64,000 nucleotides of DNA from positions 75,711,345 to 75,775,344 of the forward strand of contig NC_087065.1 of the NCBI RefSeq assembly GCF_963678635.1, given 5' to 3'. Made by a program: the position numbers and the translations under genes. This document shows positions 42,715 to 55,435 of the stretch, one piece after another. Source of the DNA: Symsagittifera roscoffensis (lineage: Eukaryota; Xenacoelomorpha; Acoela; Convolutidae). The notes beneath the pieces were generated by a model. The model was not told the origin of the DNA and made no database searches. It worked only from the letters and a program-made list of their open reading frames with translations. Numbering within the stretch: position 1 is the first letter of the stretch; each line of letters opens with the position of its first letter.

Positions 42715-44212
42715 GCCGTGATAACATTGACGTAATAAAGTTTTTTGAAGGATTTAGACATGCTAATTACTTCCATGAACGACAAGTTTCTTATGTTCAT
42801 GAACCGGAGCTCCAAACCCAACCTCACCCAAATTCAACAAGAAGTCTTCATCATTGACGAATGTTTACGATGAGCCACTTCATGCAACCCAGCATACCAG
42901 AATTTAATCTTCGCCTCACCACAGCCCGTTAATGGAACTCAACTCCACAGCAGCCGGTTTCGGGACACCACATCAATGCCGCAATCCATTGTCAATATGT
43001 CATTGAAGGTTGACTCATCATTCACGCACCCCAGAAGCTCAAATTCATGGAATGCAGTAGGATCTCAACTTCGGAACAGTAGGATCTCAACTTTTGACAA
43101 AAGACATACGGAAGCTACAACGGCACAACTACTGATTGGGGTTTACCAAGGATTTACCAACGACCAACGCACTACCATCAACGCAATAACAGTGCAGCTG
43201 GCATCATACATGAATGATATGATGAGCAGCCACCAGCACGAATCTAATCAAGTGACTCAATTCAGCCAACAACCCTCACCTCAGCATGGATATTAAGAGA
43301 CGGCATATCAGAACATATCAGCTGCCATTGCACCTCCAAACATGTCACATACGGAAGAAGCAGAACCGCTCGATTTCAGCAACCAGCAGAAGATTTCAAA
43401 GATCTTCAGAAAATCGTTACCAGTAGTCTAGCCAATTGCATTCGACGGAAAGCCAGAACAATGGTTAAATTACAACCGATAGACAACCGACAACACAGAC
43501 ATCTCCCACTCGGAGAAAATGACTCATCTACAGCTACTTGTCTCCGGAGATGCAAAATCTCTCATTTGCGGATATGGATACTACGGATTAATCTACAAAA
43601 AGCGCCTCAACGCTTGTCCGGAAAACGACTTTGGAAACCCGACGAAGATAGAAACTTCCTTTTTTAGACGACTGGACAACATCAGCAGCAGCCCGACTCT
43701 ACAACACAAGAGGAGCATCAAGGATCTCGCTAGCTTCCTGCAGACAATCGTTGACACCATCACAACTCTTGGATTCCATGAAGATCTCCACTCTACGACG
43801 AACGCTGAAACAGTTTTGAGAAAACTGACGACACCCAGCCGACTGGATTGGAATTGCTGCGACCTGAACTAAAATCTCCAACAGCCGTGGCTCATTGACT
43901 TGAGTATATGGTTCAACGTCTACGCCGAAGCCTGGAGCAACCTGTCCGCCAGCAATCAACAAGCATTTTCAGCCAGTCGACCGAACGCTCAATGCTTACA
44001 AAAAAATCACCCAGAACAAAAGGAGCCACGAAAGGATTTTTCCCGGAGAAATGCAGTTGTCCCTACTTCGGAAAGTACCAGCAGTTCATAGCTGTGAAAC
44101 CCAAGGGCAGACTACAACATGGCAGAGATCCACAACTCTGCTGTAACTGCCTCGGCCCCCACAAACTTACCTATTGTCAATCAACTCGGACCTGCAGAAC
44201 AGCTGGATGCAA
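42715..44212 (+). mobile_element. BEL/Pao remnant P4, cut by the duplication junction
   Basis: It has the leader (42,820-42,960), a shortened Gln-rich part, DUF1759-like gag (43,519-43,872) and zinc-knuckle region ending RTCRTAGCN at 44,212. In other copies the sequence goes on ACCACACTCT; here it changes to GCGGCCTTCT, the start of the second 25.8 kb copy. Confidence 0.8.
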
Positions 44213-44785
44213 CAGCGGCCTTCTAAGAAATTACCACTTGATTAAAATCAGTTTTGAGTAAAAATTACATTAAATAATACTGTCAAGTCTAGGAATAGTT
44301 CTGAATTTTTTCCCGGTTTTCCGCTATTCAGTTTTTTGAACCAAATAAATTTTTAAATTTTTATTGATTAACTATTGATAGTAAAAACCAACAAAAATCA
44401 TAAGAAGATTAGAGGCGGCTGAAAACGTGCTGCACAGTTCCACGATGTTCTCGCGATGAGATATAATTTGGTTGGAAACGTACTAAATGTCACTCATGAA
44501 AAGAATCTATATTGCAAACAATTTATTATGATTATGATGCCGCCCATTTTACGCAGTCGTGTTGTCGTTTTTGAGTCTTAAATCAAACAAATTGAATTGG
44601 TTGTTATTGGATAATTCTCCGAACAAACTATTTTCTAGTTTTTTGTTGTATCAGAGTTGATTGTTTTGATTATAAAATTTTCCTGGTTGACTAATATTAA
44701 AATTTTATATGTTGTATTTTGAGAATTAGAAGAAATGGCATAAACCTTTTGAGTTTTCTGGCATTCTCACCTATTTGAAGTTTAG

Positions 44786-44854
44786 AAGAACAAACAAACA
44801 GAGCTGGGTTTCCATCGACAAGTTCTCGCCAAACAACAAATAAAACCAAAAGAG
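44786..44854 (+). CDS. Linker exon A, intact copy
   Basis: Sixty-nine bases, phase 1-1, acceptor GAAGTTTAG, donor AGAG/GTATGT. It starts EEQTNRAGFPSTSSRQTTNK. It keeps the A that is missing at 18,966-19,033, and so shows the ancestral exon length. Confidence 0.65.
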
Positions 44855-47800
44855 GTATGTGTTTTGCTTGTAATTTCTCGAAGATTATTCAAATGTTTTT
44901 CAACCGTAGTCATCACAACTAAAAACATACATCTATATTTTTGGAAACAGGGGTTTTTCATTGACCTGATTTGATTAAAAATTGATTAGCAATAAAATCT
45001 TTTTTGGAAACCATCAAAACTTCTTTATATCCCCGGGTTTAAGTGCTCGAGTGACTTTTCAACAGTCTCCAGCTATATTCGTCAAGCTTCGTCCGTCTCA
45101 TGCAAAGTTCTTTGCTTGAGACGGTCGAAGCTTAAGACGGTCGGCCCAAGAAAATGTTTTCGACGATGCACGAACTATCTCACATATGTTTCGACTATCT
45201 CGACCGAAAAAAAATTCGAATGAATGGTCTCATGTTTCTCGACCCATAAAAAATTACGACATTTCGGTCGAATAGACTAAAAAAAGTTTCAATTTGATCA
45301 ACCAAAAATTTTTAAGTTTCGACCGTCGCAATCAAAATTTGGTAAAATTCGAGCGTCTCATCTCACTAAAACTATAATCCACTTTGCGCAACCCAGTTCA
45401 GATATGCTTCGACTACCCGGTTTCACGTCTAAACATAAAAAATGCCATTCATTCAATTTCATTTATGAAACTACCAAAAAAACTCTTAAGATACAATAAT
45501 ATTTGACGCAATTTCTATTCTAAGCATTTTTTAATCAGTGTGTTTTGAAACTTGTAATTAAAAATGATTTAAAGCCTAAATCATACAATTTTGTTCGGCA
45601 ATTTTTGTATCTTAACCTTGACGTAAAAAAAATGTTTTTGAAAAAAAAATTGCTTTTGATACCATGATGCAATTTTGTATACGAAAACTGTATGATATTA
45701 ATCTTTTCCGTTAAAAATGTAGAAAATTTTTTTCTATGTTTTGATTGGCAATTCGCTTCTGTGCTCAAATTAATTTTGTACGTAAAAGTTTTGAATGCAA
45801 AATTGATATTTGCGTCTATTAAGTAGTCCAACCTAATTTTCACACTAACAACTCCAAAAATTACAAGGATTTGTCTTTTGTATAAAGACAAATAATATTT
45901 TTCGTTTTATAAGCTGAGATATATCTAGATCTGTATAAAAAAGTAGACACGTTTTTTCTACCTCAGATTTTTTCTAGATCGAATTTTTCCAGCCTTACAC
46001 TAAAAACTAGGTTTCCTGTATATAATTCAGTTTGAAAATCTAGAAAATTTTACCTAGGTGGTAACTGCCATTTACTCTTAGTTTTCATATGTTAGAAAAA
46101 TTTTGTTAGTTTTCTGCTGAAAAATCAAAATACCAAAAACAAAAACTTCAAAAAAAATTTTTTTTTTATAGAAAAATTGTCTACCGTACAGCTTCATAGT
46201 ATAGGAAAAAGCTATTCATAATTTTCCGTAGAATAAAAAAGACAGTATGCTGTTTTCTTGCAATAGTTTCGAAAAAATAGTTTTTTTTTTAAATTTTCAT
46301 GAATGAAAATGTTTTTGCTACTGTTTTTTTTTCTTTGAAACTGTACGACAAAAAAATCATGATATGAAATGGTATGAAGAGCAGCAGCGAATCTATGATT
46401 TTCTCTGAGGGCTAAATGATTAAATAATTTTTTTTTGAAAATGTTGCTGGAATTTTGTTTTCAAAAATATTTGCCAATTTCGAAACTTTTTTTCTCAAAA
46501 TTGACAAGCTATCCGAATATTCCACTTTCTACTTTTTTGTTATATCAGAATTGATTGTGTTGATTATAATTGTTTTTTGGATGATTTATAGTTAATTTTA
46601 TCATAATTTATTATGTGGTATTTTGTTTAAGAGTTTGACAAAATGGCATTAAAATTTTTGATATTTATAACATTCTCACTTACTTGACTTTTAGATGAAC
46701 AAGCGAGCAGAACTACATATTCTTCGACAAAGTCTCCTCAAGCAACAAAGAAAATCAAAAAAGGTAATGTTTTTGTTGAAAATGTACTGTTTTCGACAAA
46801 AAAGGTAAAAGAAAGGTAAGATCTTGTTTTAGTTGAATGAAAAATGTTTTAAAATTTTTGGTTGATCACACTAAAGTAATTTTTGACTTGATCGACCAAA
46901 AATTTGTAAATTCTTATTTTTGCGCTCAAAATTTCGCAATTTTGGAGCTTCACAACTCACAAAAACTTAATCAATTTTGTGCCACTCAGTTCAGATTTCA
47001 GATATGTTTTGACTACTCGGTTTTACGTCTATGCAAGAAAAAAATTAGTCAAACAATTTCATTTATAAAATTATTAAGAAAATATTTAAGGTACAATTAC
47101 ATAAAAAGTTTTTCAATCAGCGTGTTTTTTTAATTTATTCTTAATTGATTTAAAACTGAAATATGACATTTTCTATTATGAGAGAAACTTTGGCATCATT
47201 AAAATTGAATTTGATCAAAAAATTATCTGAATTACTTTAAAAATCAAATAATACACTTTTATGGCATTATTGTTTTATGAGAGACACTTTGGCATAATAA
47301 ACCGTTTAATGTGTTTTTGCACAAACCCAAAATTTTAAAGAAAAAGCTCAAAGTTTTTTGTTTGCTTATAGAATAAATGTCAACCATACAATTGCATACT
47401 ATGGGAAAAAGGCTGATCATCAGCTTTCCTAGTACAAAACATGGTGTTTTTTTTAGTTTCATTCGATTTTTTCGAACAAAATTGGGTGTCTGTCAGCATC
47501 GTGCGTGCGACTTTAAAACGCTTCTTGCTGATTACTATTGCGCCAATCACCATTCAAGTTTTTGCGCCGATTACCATTCAAGATTTTGCTGGGTTACCAT
47601 TCAAGGTTTTGCTGGGTTACCATTCAAGGTTTTGCGCCGATTACCATTCAAGGTTTTGCTGGGTTACCATTCAAGGTTTTACTGGGTTAACATTCAAGGT
47701 TTTTTTTCAAAGTCAAACACATGTCATTGCTCGACTAAAAACAGAGTGGAATAGTCCAGAGAGGGGCTTGGTTCTGTCTTTCTTAGACTTTTGACTCGAC

Positions 47801-48165
47801 TGGAAAACCACAGTATCCATAAGATAAAAAGTATTTGTTCAAAATAAGTTCAGCTTTAAAAAACATTTAAATTGCAAATAATTCTGATAACTTCAAAACC
47901 ATACCGAGATTTTACTCGAAAGGGATAAAGTATTTAGTTCAGTTTCGGAAACTTAACATAAATTGAAAGTCAAAACATACCCAAATTCGGTCGAGACAGT
48001 TGAAACATACCGAGTTTTGGTCGATAGGATCAAAAAATAAATGAGCACGTCGACGCGGGTTATTGGACTCATTGAGTGGCGAAGTTTTGGTTGGAGTGGG
48101 TGTCCTTTGATCTCCTCGTTCTTTACTTTGCTATTCTCAGTAATTTGGAGAAATTTGTTGCCTAG
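44855..48165 (+). other. Introns around linker exon B, second copy
   Basis: Same content as 19,034-22,344, including both members of the old internal duplication, linker exon B at 46,695-46,763 and the minisatellite at about 47,541-47,702. No extra feature. Confidence 0.6.
46695..46763 (+). CDS. Linker exon B, second copy
   Basis: Sixty-nine bases, same splice signals as 20,871-20,939, one base change (T to C, Leu to Pro). Intact. Confidence 0.6.
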
Positions 48166-48213
48166 GTACTGCTGGAATCAAGGAAACTGCCGACAAGACG
48201 GTTGAATCTTCGG
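48166..48213 (+). CDS. Linker exon C, second copy
   Basis: Forty-eight bases, same signals as 22,345-22,392, intact. Confidence 0.6.
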
Positions 48214-48509
48214 GTAGGGTAGTTAATTTTTCAAATTTAGTCGAAATTGGTTATAATTTGAATATTTCTTTTTTGCATTTTTTGAGGTATATTTTCCCTT
48301 TTTTGTTTCTTTGCTCGTATTTAATTAGTTTTAGATGATTTTGTATTGAAGAATCACTCTTCACGAAATTTCAATCTAAGCTATTTTTGCGATCGGTTTT
48401 GTAAATAAAGTTAATAGAAATTTAGTTGTCTTTTATTTCTTTCCCTTAACTCAAAAAAAGTTGAATAAAACATCACCCGAATAATACGTGATTCTGAGTT
48501 TTTTCCTAG

Positions 48510-49399
48510 ATGAAAATCAACCCTCGCCCACTCCGGTGGACTCCTCGGATTCAGAAGCAGAAGTATCACAGCTTTTACTTAAAACCAGAACAGAAAAAGG
48601 ACCTGGCTCAGCCTACCTGGTAGATGACGTCAGAATGAATGGTCGAAAGAAACTTCTGGTGATAGGTAAAGCTGGAACGGGTAAGAGCTCACTCTGCAAC
48701 GTTCTAACAGGCGTCGCTCATAATGCTAGTGTGTTCCCAGTATATTCGGGAGCTGAAAGTTGCACCCGCAAAACTGAGATGGCAAATGTGTTCTACAATG
48801 GAGAAGGTGAGAAACCAGTGACCCTCATAGATACCGAAGGATTCGACGCTACAGACGATCTTGAGAACGATGGATGCAAGAATTATAGGAGAATTGATTG
48901 CAACTTTGCAGAATAAATGCGACCATGTCAATGTGTTTTGCATAGCCATAAACGCAAACAATCGGAGATTAGATGGAGCTCTTGTCGGGATGATGAATAT
49001 TTTTGAACAGATGTTTGGCCCCGACTTCTGGGAGCAGGTCGTTATTGTTTTTACGCAATTCGAAATGTCTCAGAAGGCTATAAGGCGTAGACAGAAAAAT
49101 AACGAGAACCAGACCGATCAAGAACTCGCCGATGGTTATATTAAAACTTTGCGCTCTAAATTTAAGAACGCTGGCAAACCGAGGTGTTTGTTCATCAACT
49201 CACAAAGAGACGATGGAGACAACGACGAAGAAAAAGAGTACCAGGAGGCAGTTGATGAGTTATATGAGCTGCTAGACAAATCACCCTCCCTCGATACCAA
49301 AGAGTGGGCAAACGAAAGAAAATTAGTCGAAGGAAGAAATAAATTGCGAAGAAATCTGAAAGATATAGATGAGGCCCAGAAGCACGAGGAGCTTGAGAG
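48510..49399 (+). pseudogene. GTPase exon with 4-bp duplication
   Basis: 890 bases against 886 in the first copy. GATG at 48,869-48,872 is repeated at 48,873-48,876, shifting the frame 17 codons or so after the DTEG motif and giving a stop about 14 codons later. P-loop and G3 remain, while G4 and the AIG1 FG...W block are out of frame. Other changes are few (Gln to Glu, Gln to His). Confidence 0.88.
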
Positions 49400-51649
49400 G
49401 TAAGCAGAGAAAGGATCTGATGCTGTGCTGGTTTATGCAAATAAGGAGGGCGAAACCTACCTGTTTGAGGTCCCCGACTTATTCGTTAAATTTCTCGCTC
49501 GCACCGGTGGTAATTCCACGACTTAAAATCCATAGTCTGGACGGGGGCTTAAGTCGCGGACAAAGTTTGGAAAAATCGTATCTCGGCTATGGTCAAAAAT
49601 TCTGGATCACTCTCTTAGAAGACTCGAAATTTTTTTTGAAGCATATTCTATTTCATATCAAAAGCGGGTCGCTCAGCAAACTTTTTCAAGCAGAGTGTTT
49701 GAGAAAATGTACAGTAGCATCTAGATTAAGTAGGAACAAAGTCCAGCATGCCAGATGATTGTTTTTGAGCGGACCATCTCCCCAACGGATGGTCCTGCAT
49801 TGAGTAGGACCAGGGCGCTAAAATAAGCTGGTTATTTTTATTGCATACAACACAATAAATGAAGAGAAGAAGAACAACACTGTCTTAACACAAACGAAAA
49901 ACAATTTTTTTGCTCGAACTTGACCCTGCTTTTCCTTTTAGTTCAACATAAATCATTAAAATTATCACAAAAATTGCAAAAATTTCAGTAAATCTATTTT
50001 TGATCTTTCTTTTGAAGAAAATAACGGAAAGATTAGACTGGCGTCTTTTTCGATTCATGTTAAATTTACCGCTGGGAAGCATCTTTTTGATCGGAGTTTT
50101 TTCCAACCCCAATGATGAAAAGGAACCAGTCAAGCACGTAGGCACAGTTGGAAAATTGAAAAGCTTTAATAAGAAACAATCAAGTTTCTTTGTTAAGATA
50201 TTTCTAAATTTATATCCTACACGCTAAAATGTATCACAAAAAGATGGCTTCAGCATCTCGCATTCTAATCAAAAGACCAAATGAATTTCCTCAATTCAAT
50301 TTGGAACGGAATGAAATGCCGCTCACGCGTGTTTTTAGTACGCAATTTCTCGCGCATTATTCATCCCAAACTGTCAAATTAGCACTTTCCAAACCCCCAT
50401 GACTTTACAAAAATGGTCACAGATAAAAAATGTTTTTTTTTATTTGAGCTTCGGACACCGATATGTTTCAGATATTTTAAAAACGTTCTAGAAAAATAGA
50501 CATTGTTATGAAGCATTTTATTCAAAAAGCGGAACAGTTATTCTAAATTGAACTAAAGCTGGATATTTCATGCCAGTTATTGCCTACAAGAAACAAAAAA
50601 CCAATCCAATTTTTGAATGATGCATCTATTTGTGCTCGTTTTGACATGTTTCTCGCAAATTTCTGACTTTTTTACGAACAAAATTAACGAAATAGTTTGT
50701 ATCAAGTCTGAACAAAACGCGCTGGCAATTTCCATTCCTCAAAATCTAATAATGCGTTTATCGAACGCAGCAAATTATCCGGCTCGGAAACTTTTTCGAA
50801 CAGCGCTGAGGGAAGCCGATAAAGGTAAGTATTGCTTTGGTAGTCGCAAAGTTTATCATTTCGAACTTGACGGTGCGTGCGGAGAGAAGACTGCCAAAAA
50901 TTTTAAAATTTTTGTTCGGAAGTCTTTCTTATATGTTTCATTCAAAACAGCAAACAAATTATGCTAGAGAACATTTCCGAAAAACCGAAGCATCTTCTTC
51001 TTGCCAGCAGTTTTCTATTGAAACTTGGTGTCTACATCAGGGCGGAAACGAAAAACAAGTTTTTGAGCTTGATCAAAACAATTGTTTCCAAAGTTTAATC
51101 GGATTCGTTTGGGTTTTACCGTTTTACGAGCAGTCTTGTCATGCGGTATGCATAAATGCGTGATTTTATGATGTATGGCACCTATAGCAGTTGCGCTCAG
51201 AATAATTTTTCTTGTTGTATTTTTTTCAATCTCAAAATAGGTTAGACCAGGGTTGTACCAGTCTCTACATGTTTGTATTTACTTATTATTATAAAATCTT
51301 TGTTTTCGAAAAATGCTTAGGCTTTTTTTTTACTTCATTTTAAAAGTTCTACTATCTTTTGTAGAAAAATATACAGATTTTAATGAGCAAGGAACGAAAA
51401 AACCATGTCGTAAACATGTTAACATCCTAACAAATAATGGAGATTTTATAACTGCTTTTGTTTGAAAGTTGATATTTTTGTCAATTTGGGTTAGCTTACG
51501 CAACTTCTATTTCTATATTAAGATTTTGATCTATCTTTCTGTTTTTTGAGCATCCACCTTCCTTCATGTCCCAAACTTGCAAAAAAAATTTCTGGCTCAA
51601 AACAAATTTGATTTCAAAAAACTTTATGTTAGCTAAAATTATTTTTTAG
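49400..51649 (+). other. Last intron, second copy
   Basis: Same as 23,578-25,824. Here the frame after the TAA is open from 49,404 to a TAA near 49,524 and reads KGSDAVLVYANKEGETYLFE and so on. The first copy lacks one A of GAAACC and loses this frame. Confidence 0.5.
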
Positions 51650-52838
51650 TCAAGAGCTTCGGGAAACATTGCAACAAGATTGCTGGAAACAAGTACCAGA
51701 AGACTACCGCAAACTTTTGAAACAAATTGATGACAACTACAAGGAAACCAGTAAGTCTGAAAAAGAAATAAGAGATGAAAATAAACGAGCAGTCGAAGAG
51801 TTTTGGGCAACTCAGAAGAATGAAATCAAAAGTGATGTTGAAATGAACGATCAGATTCGCGCATTACAGCATGACAAAATTAGGCTGCAAACTGAGCTGA
51901 TGAAAAATACATCAGAGATTGAGAGTCTCAAAACGATTATCGAAAAACTAGACAACACAGTCCGGAAAAAAATGGAAAAAGCATCGGCCAATGACAGAAA
52001 TGGAAGGCCACAGATGGCGAAAGTTCGACCACCGACCGCTATAATCGAAATTCCAGAACTACAGAGCAAGCAAGCCAACGAAAAAGAACTAATTGAAAAG
52101 GAAAAACAGCACATGGATCTGGTCCATAAAGCAGATGTCCTTTATAGCCGTCAACAAGCCCTTGAAATTCTCAAAAAGAAACAACAGGATAAAGAAGCAC
52201 CAACCGGCGAAAAACTTCAACAAGTGAGCATCAAGAGATTAGAGGAGGAAGCTAAATATAAAGAAGGGTTGCGTCAATTATTGATAAACAATTCCGATCA
52301 AGAACTGCTCACAGGATGGCAAAACGCCGCTTTAAAGATCCTACAGGAAAGCAAAGGTTCTAATATGACCAAAGTAATGAACATACGGGATTTCCTTGCA
52401 GATACATATCCTGCATCCACTTGGTTTGTTTACTTAATCAATAAAAACGACAAGTGGGCGCACACATTCATCAGTGGAGCTTACGAGTGCTGGAAATCGG
52501 ATCCCAAAAACACTGGATGTCTCAAATCTGGAATACAGTGTGATCTGATTATTTGGGGAAAACTTCTGGAACGCGAAGAACGTTATCCTTCAAATTGTAA
52601 TTGGGAGAACGTCGCCCACGCAATTGTTGAAGATGCTCAGGATAAAGAGTCTGAAACTGAAGCAATGTCTTACATCGTAGGGAAACTTGAGGAAAATGAC
52701 GTACCGTGGCTGCAAATTCTAGTAGCACCCTACACATCGGTCACTAGAGTGTCATACTGTCATGAAAACTACTGCTTCACCCATCCAATTGGAGGTGGAT
52801 CGTTCAAGTCTTTCATCGAGGTTTACACAGGGGGATAG
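51650..52838 (+). CDS. Last exon (coiled coil and C-terminal domain), second copy
   Basis: 1,189 bases and fully open, with only a few substitutions relative to 25,825-27,013 (KQYMD to KQHMD, FKFF to FKSF). The AATAAA at 52,893 is kept. Its expression would need a promoter outside the duplicated unit or a new one. Confidence 0.65.
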
Positions 52839-52892
52839 AAGACTGACTCATGGGAAGAAACTTGAAACCTTACACTGTAAATAATATAGCTA

Positions 52893-52898
52893 AATAAA
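52893..52898 (+). terminator. Polyadenylation signal AATAAA, second copy
   Basis: Same position relative to the stop codon as in the first gene copy. Confidence 0.65.
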
Positions 52899-53050
52899 TT
52901 TACAGGATTTTGATTGCATAATTTTTTTTTTGGAATTTTGCAAATTGTGAGTAAATCTAATCTTCTAATTAATTTTTTGCTGGTCACTTTTGAATTTTAC
53001 GGTGAGGAGTACGGAACGCTCCTCCATATGGTTTTATAGACCCTTCCGCT

Positions 53051-53404
53051 TGTTAAAAAATTAGAATAAAACAGTAGAATGGTTTTATCCAGATAACTTA
53101 AACTAAGACTAATTTAAGGCACGATAGTTAAGATCCCTACTATTAAGATAGTAGGCTTTTATCTAAGACTAGATTTAAAGACTAAAGGGTAGTGTTATGC
53201 TAAGTTAGTAGACAGAGTAAAAAGGTTGAATTAAGAATTAGTTTCAGTTAACAGAATTGGTTACGTATCAATGAAGATTAATGATCGGTGTCTAGGTCTA
53301 CCAAAAGCCGTTGCGCTTTTGGCAGGTATTAAATTAACTTGGTCGTAGCGAAGTAGAAAGTTTAAACTGTCATCGGTCACATATCACATTTAAAAAAAAT
53401 AACA
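53051..53404 (-). repeat. 3' LTR of copy 2
   Basis: 354 bp. It resembles its counterpart at 27,227 (A-run before AACA one base shorter) more than the other LTR of its own element, as expected for segmental duplication. Confidence 0.85.
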
Positions 53405-53919
53405 CGAAAAGTTAACTAAACATATACTTTTCAGCAGCGCAAAAAGTTTGAGCTCGGGGATGAAATGGCGGGACAACTGGCGGAAAAAACCCCAACTTAG
53501 CACCCGATGGGTAAAATGTTGATTCTGCATTTTTGGTCATAGGCTGTTATAAACTGCATAACTCAAAGGTAATAAATAAAGCGTCTCAGAATCAGTATGT
53601 TAAAATAAATCAACAGCATATTGTTCGGGTGTACACCAGTCCGGCCGAAGGTCTATTTTAGTCAACGAAAAGACTTTACATGGGTACTAAATTTAAGGCC
53701 AAAGGTAACAAAAAATTTAACGGAAAAGATTACTGAAGGAAAAGTTTATCAAGAGTTTGAGTTTTGTTGTGTGGCATCGATAATCTACAAAATGAGATCT
53801 AAGAAGCATCTCGGTTTGCGGTTCGGTTGATTGTCCACCTCCTAAGTTCGTCGAGCGTCATAGGTTGGCCTAATAACTCTATCGGGGAAATGATAGAAGG
53901 GGTATTAGGCCAATCTGGA

Positions 53920-54624
53920 TCAAACAATTGGTATCGTCGTTGCCTCTACTGGTTCGGAGGGTAGGCCCGATGGGTGAAATTCTGACATGTGGACCTCAGG
54001 TCTGAATTGAATCTTCCTGGGCGAACCAATTGGGGAAAGTGATAGGGAAGGCTTTGTATAGCTCGTCTGTTCAGATCTTCGTTCAGATAAATTGACTACA
54101 GTTGGATGCAATGGAGAAGAGGTTGACGGGGAAGTTAGCTCCACCACGTCAATTTGATGGCTTTCTAGTTCAATTGTAATCGCTTCGATTGATGAGCAAT
54201 ATGGTGGAGTGTGGACTTGAGATAGTGCGTGTTCGCCTGGCCTATCGTCGGGGTTGTCAAGTAAAATAGTGAACACTCTCTCTCCCAGCATCATCGAAGG
54301 TTGCCTAGATCGCATGGGTCTAGTGTTGTGGCGAGAATGTGTGTCAGGCAGTTTTTTGAGCGGTGGTGATTTCATCGGCGACGAGGCCTTCCTTTTGGCC
54401 GTACCCGTCAGTTTAGTTAGGATCTTGGTAGGGGTCGTTTCCTTTGCTTGGCTGTCTATCTCCACCGTCGTGTCTGGTTCTGCGTTCCTTTGAGTTAATT
54501 TTACTTCGGGTTTTTTCTGGTAGTTGGGTATCTCCTGGTTACTTGCATCTACTTCTTCGTGACTCTCTAGGTAGATAAGCTGTGGGGTTGAATGTGGAAC
54601 TGTACTGTTGTCTATAACAATCAA
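53920..54624 (-). CDS. Ser/Pro/Thr-rich ORF of the element, copy 2
   Basis: 234 codons, the same protein as 28,097-28,801. No recognised domain. Its preservation reflects the recent duplication and is not evidence of selection. Confidence 0.4.
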   Translation of the reverse strand: MIVIDNSTVPHSTPQLIYLESHEEVDASNQEIPNYQKKPEVKLTQRNAEPDTTVEIDSQAKETTPTKILTKLTGTAKRKASSPMKSPPLKKLPDTHSRHNTRPMRSRQPSMMLGERVFTILLDNPDDRPGEHALSQVHTPPYCSSIEAITIELESHQIDVVELTSPSTSSPLHPTVVNLSERRSEQTSYTKPSLSLSPIGSPRKIQFRPEVHMSEFHPSGLPSEPVEATTIPIV

Positions 54625-54763
54625 CGGAGTCTCAGCCTATTCCACATTGGATTCGATCTGTTTTGGGGTTTCTTCTTTAATGGCCATTCGTTCTTGTATT
54701 GAGTGTTCTGGTCGGTTTTTAGGATCGGTTAGGGTTTGTATCTTTAAGTCTTCTAGTACGGGT

Positions 54764-55330
54764 TCACCCGATGGTGTCTAGATAGCTAGTCGACAAATTC
54801 CATTTCCTTACCTGGCAAATAATCGACGGTAAAGTCGAAAGGTAGTATTTTTTTCGCCCAACGGTGAGGCGAGATTGAGCCGTTTTTGTGTATTTATCAT
54901 CTTTTAGCGCTCCAATTAAAGCTTTTTGGTCCGTTAGAATGGAGAACTGTTTGCCCAATAGGTAGTTTTTAAAATGATCTAACGCCCACATTAGACCCAA
55001 CAATTCGAGTTCATTTGTGCTATATTTTAGTTCGGCTATGTATAGGAATCTACTTGCGAACGCTACGGTCTTCCAGGTCCTTCGATGGTCTTGTTCAACG
55101 TACGCGCCCAGTCCTAAATGTGATGCGTCGCATTTCACTCTTGTATTCAGATTTACATCGAAATGTTGATTGGTTACTGTGTTGCAGATTTCTTTCTTGA
55201 TTTTTTCAAACGCCTCAGCGTGCACCGTGGACCAATTAATTGGTTTATTCTTTTGCATTAGTTCTCTAAACGGTGCTGATAAAGACGCTAAATTTGGGAT
55301 GAATTTGTTGAATTGGTTAATCGATCCCAT
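54764..55330 (-). pseudogene. RT connection and RNase H, copy 2
   Basis: Has the SINQFNKFIPNLA connection and RNase H motifs (KCDAS, STNELELLG). LTDHKAL has become LTDQKAL. The upstream frame is cut at about 55,436, where a Trp codon in the KKEW stretch became TGA. Confidence 0.75.
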
Positions 55331-55435
55331 TAGTGATCTTATATCTTTGATACGACCCGGTTCTTTTTGATTTCTGATTGCGTCTGATTTGTGTATTAAT
55401 GGCGTCGTCCCTTTCGCGTCGAAATTAAATCCTAG

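Larger units (their letters stand above)
18393..44212 (+). repeat. Segmental tandem duplication, first copy (25.8 kb unit)
   Basis: The sequence from CAGCGGCCTTCT at 18,393 is repeated from 44,213 in direct orientation, with very few differences, to the end of the window (39,699 matches 64,000). The unit therefore runs 18,393-44,212. It holds five of the seven exons recognised for the gene, the minus-strand Ty3/gypsy element and the BEL/Pao fragments. Differences between the copies include the 1,478-bp deletion, the 45-bp repeat number and several 1-4 bp indels. Confidence 0.93.
44786..52838 (+). pseudogene. Second copy of the GTPase gene, 5'-truncated and frameshifted
   Basis: Has linker exons A, B and C, the GTPase exon and the last exon with all splice sites preserved. 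It lacks exons 1-2 and the upstream region, because the duplicated unit begins inside intron 2. What lies upstream is BEL/Pao gag. A 4-bp duplication in the GTPase exon removes the frame after the G3 motif. It cannot make the full protein. A shorter product from an internal start would keep only the tail after the frameshift. Confidence 0.8.
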
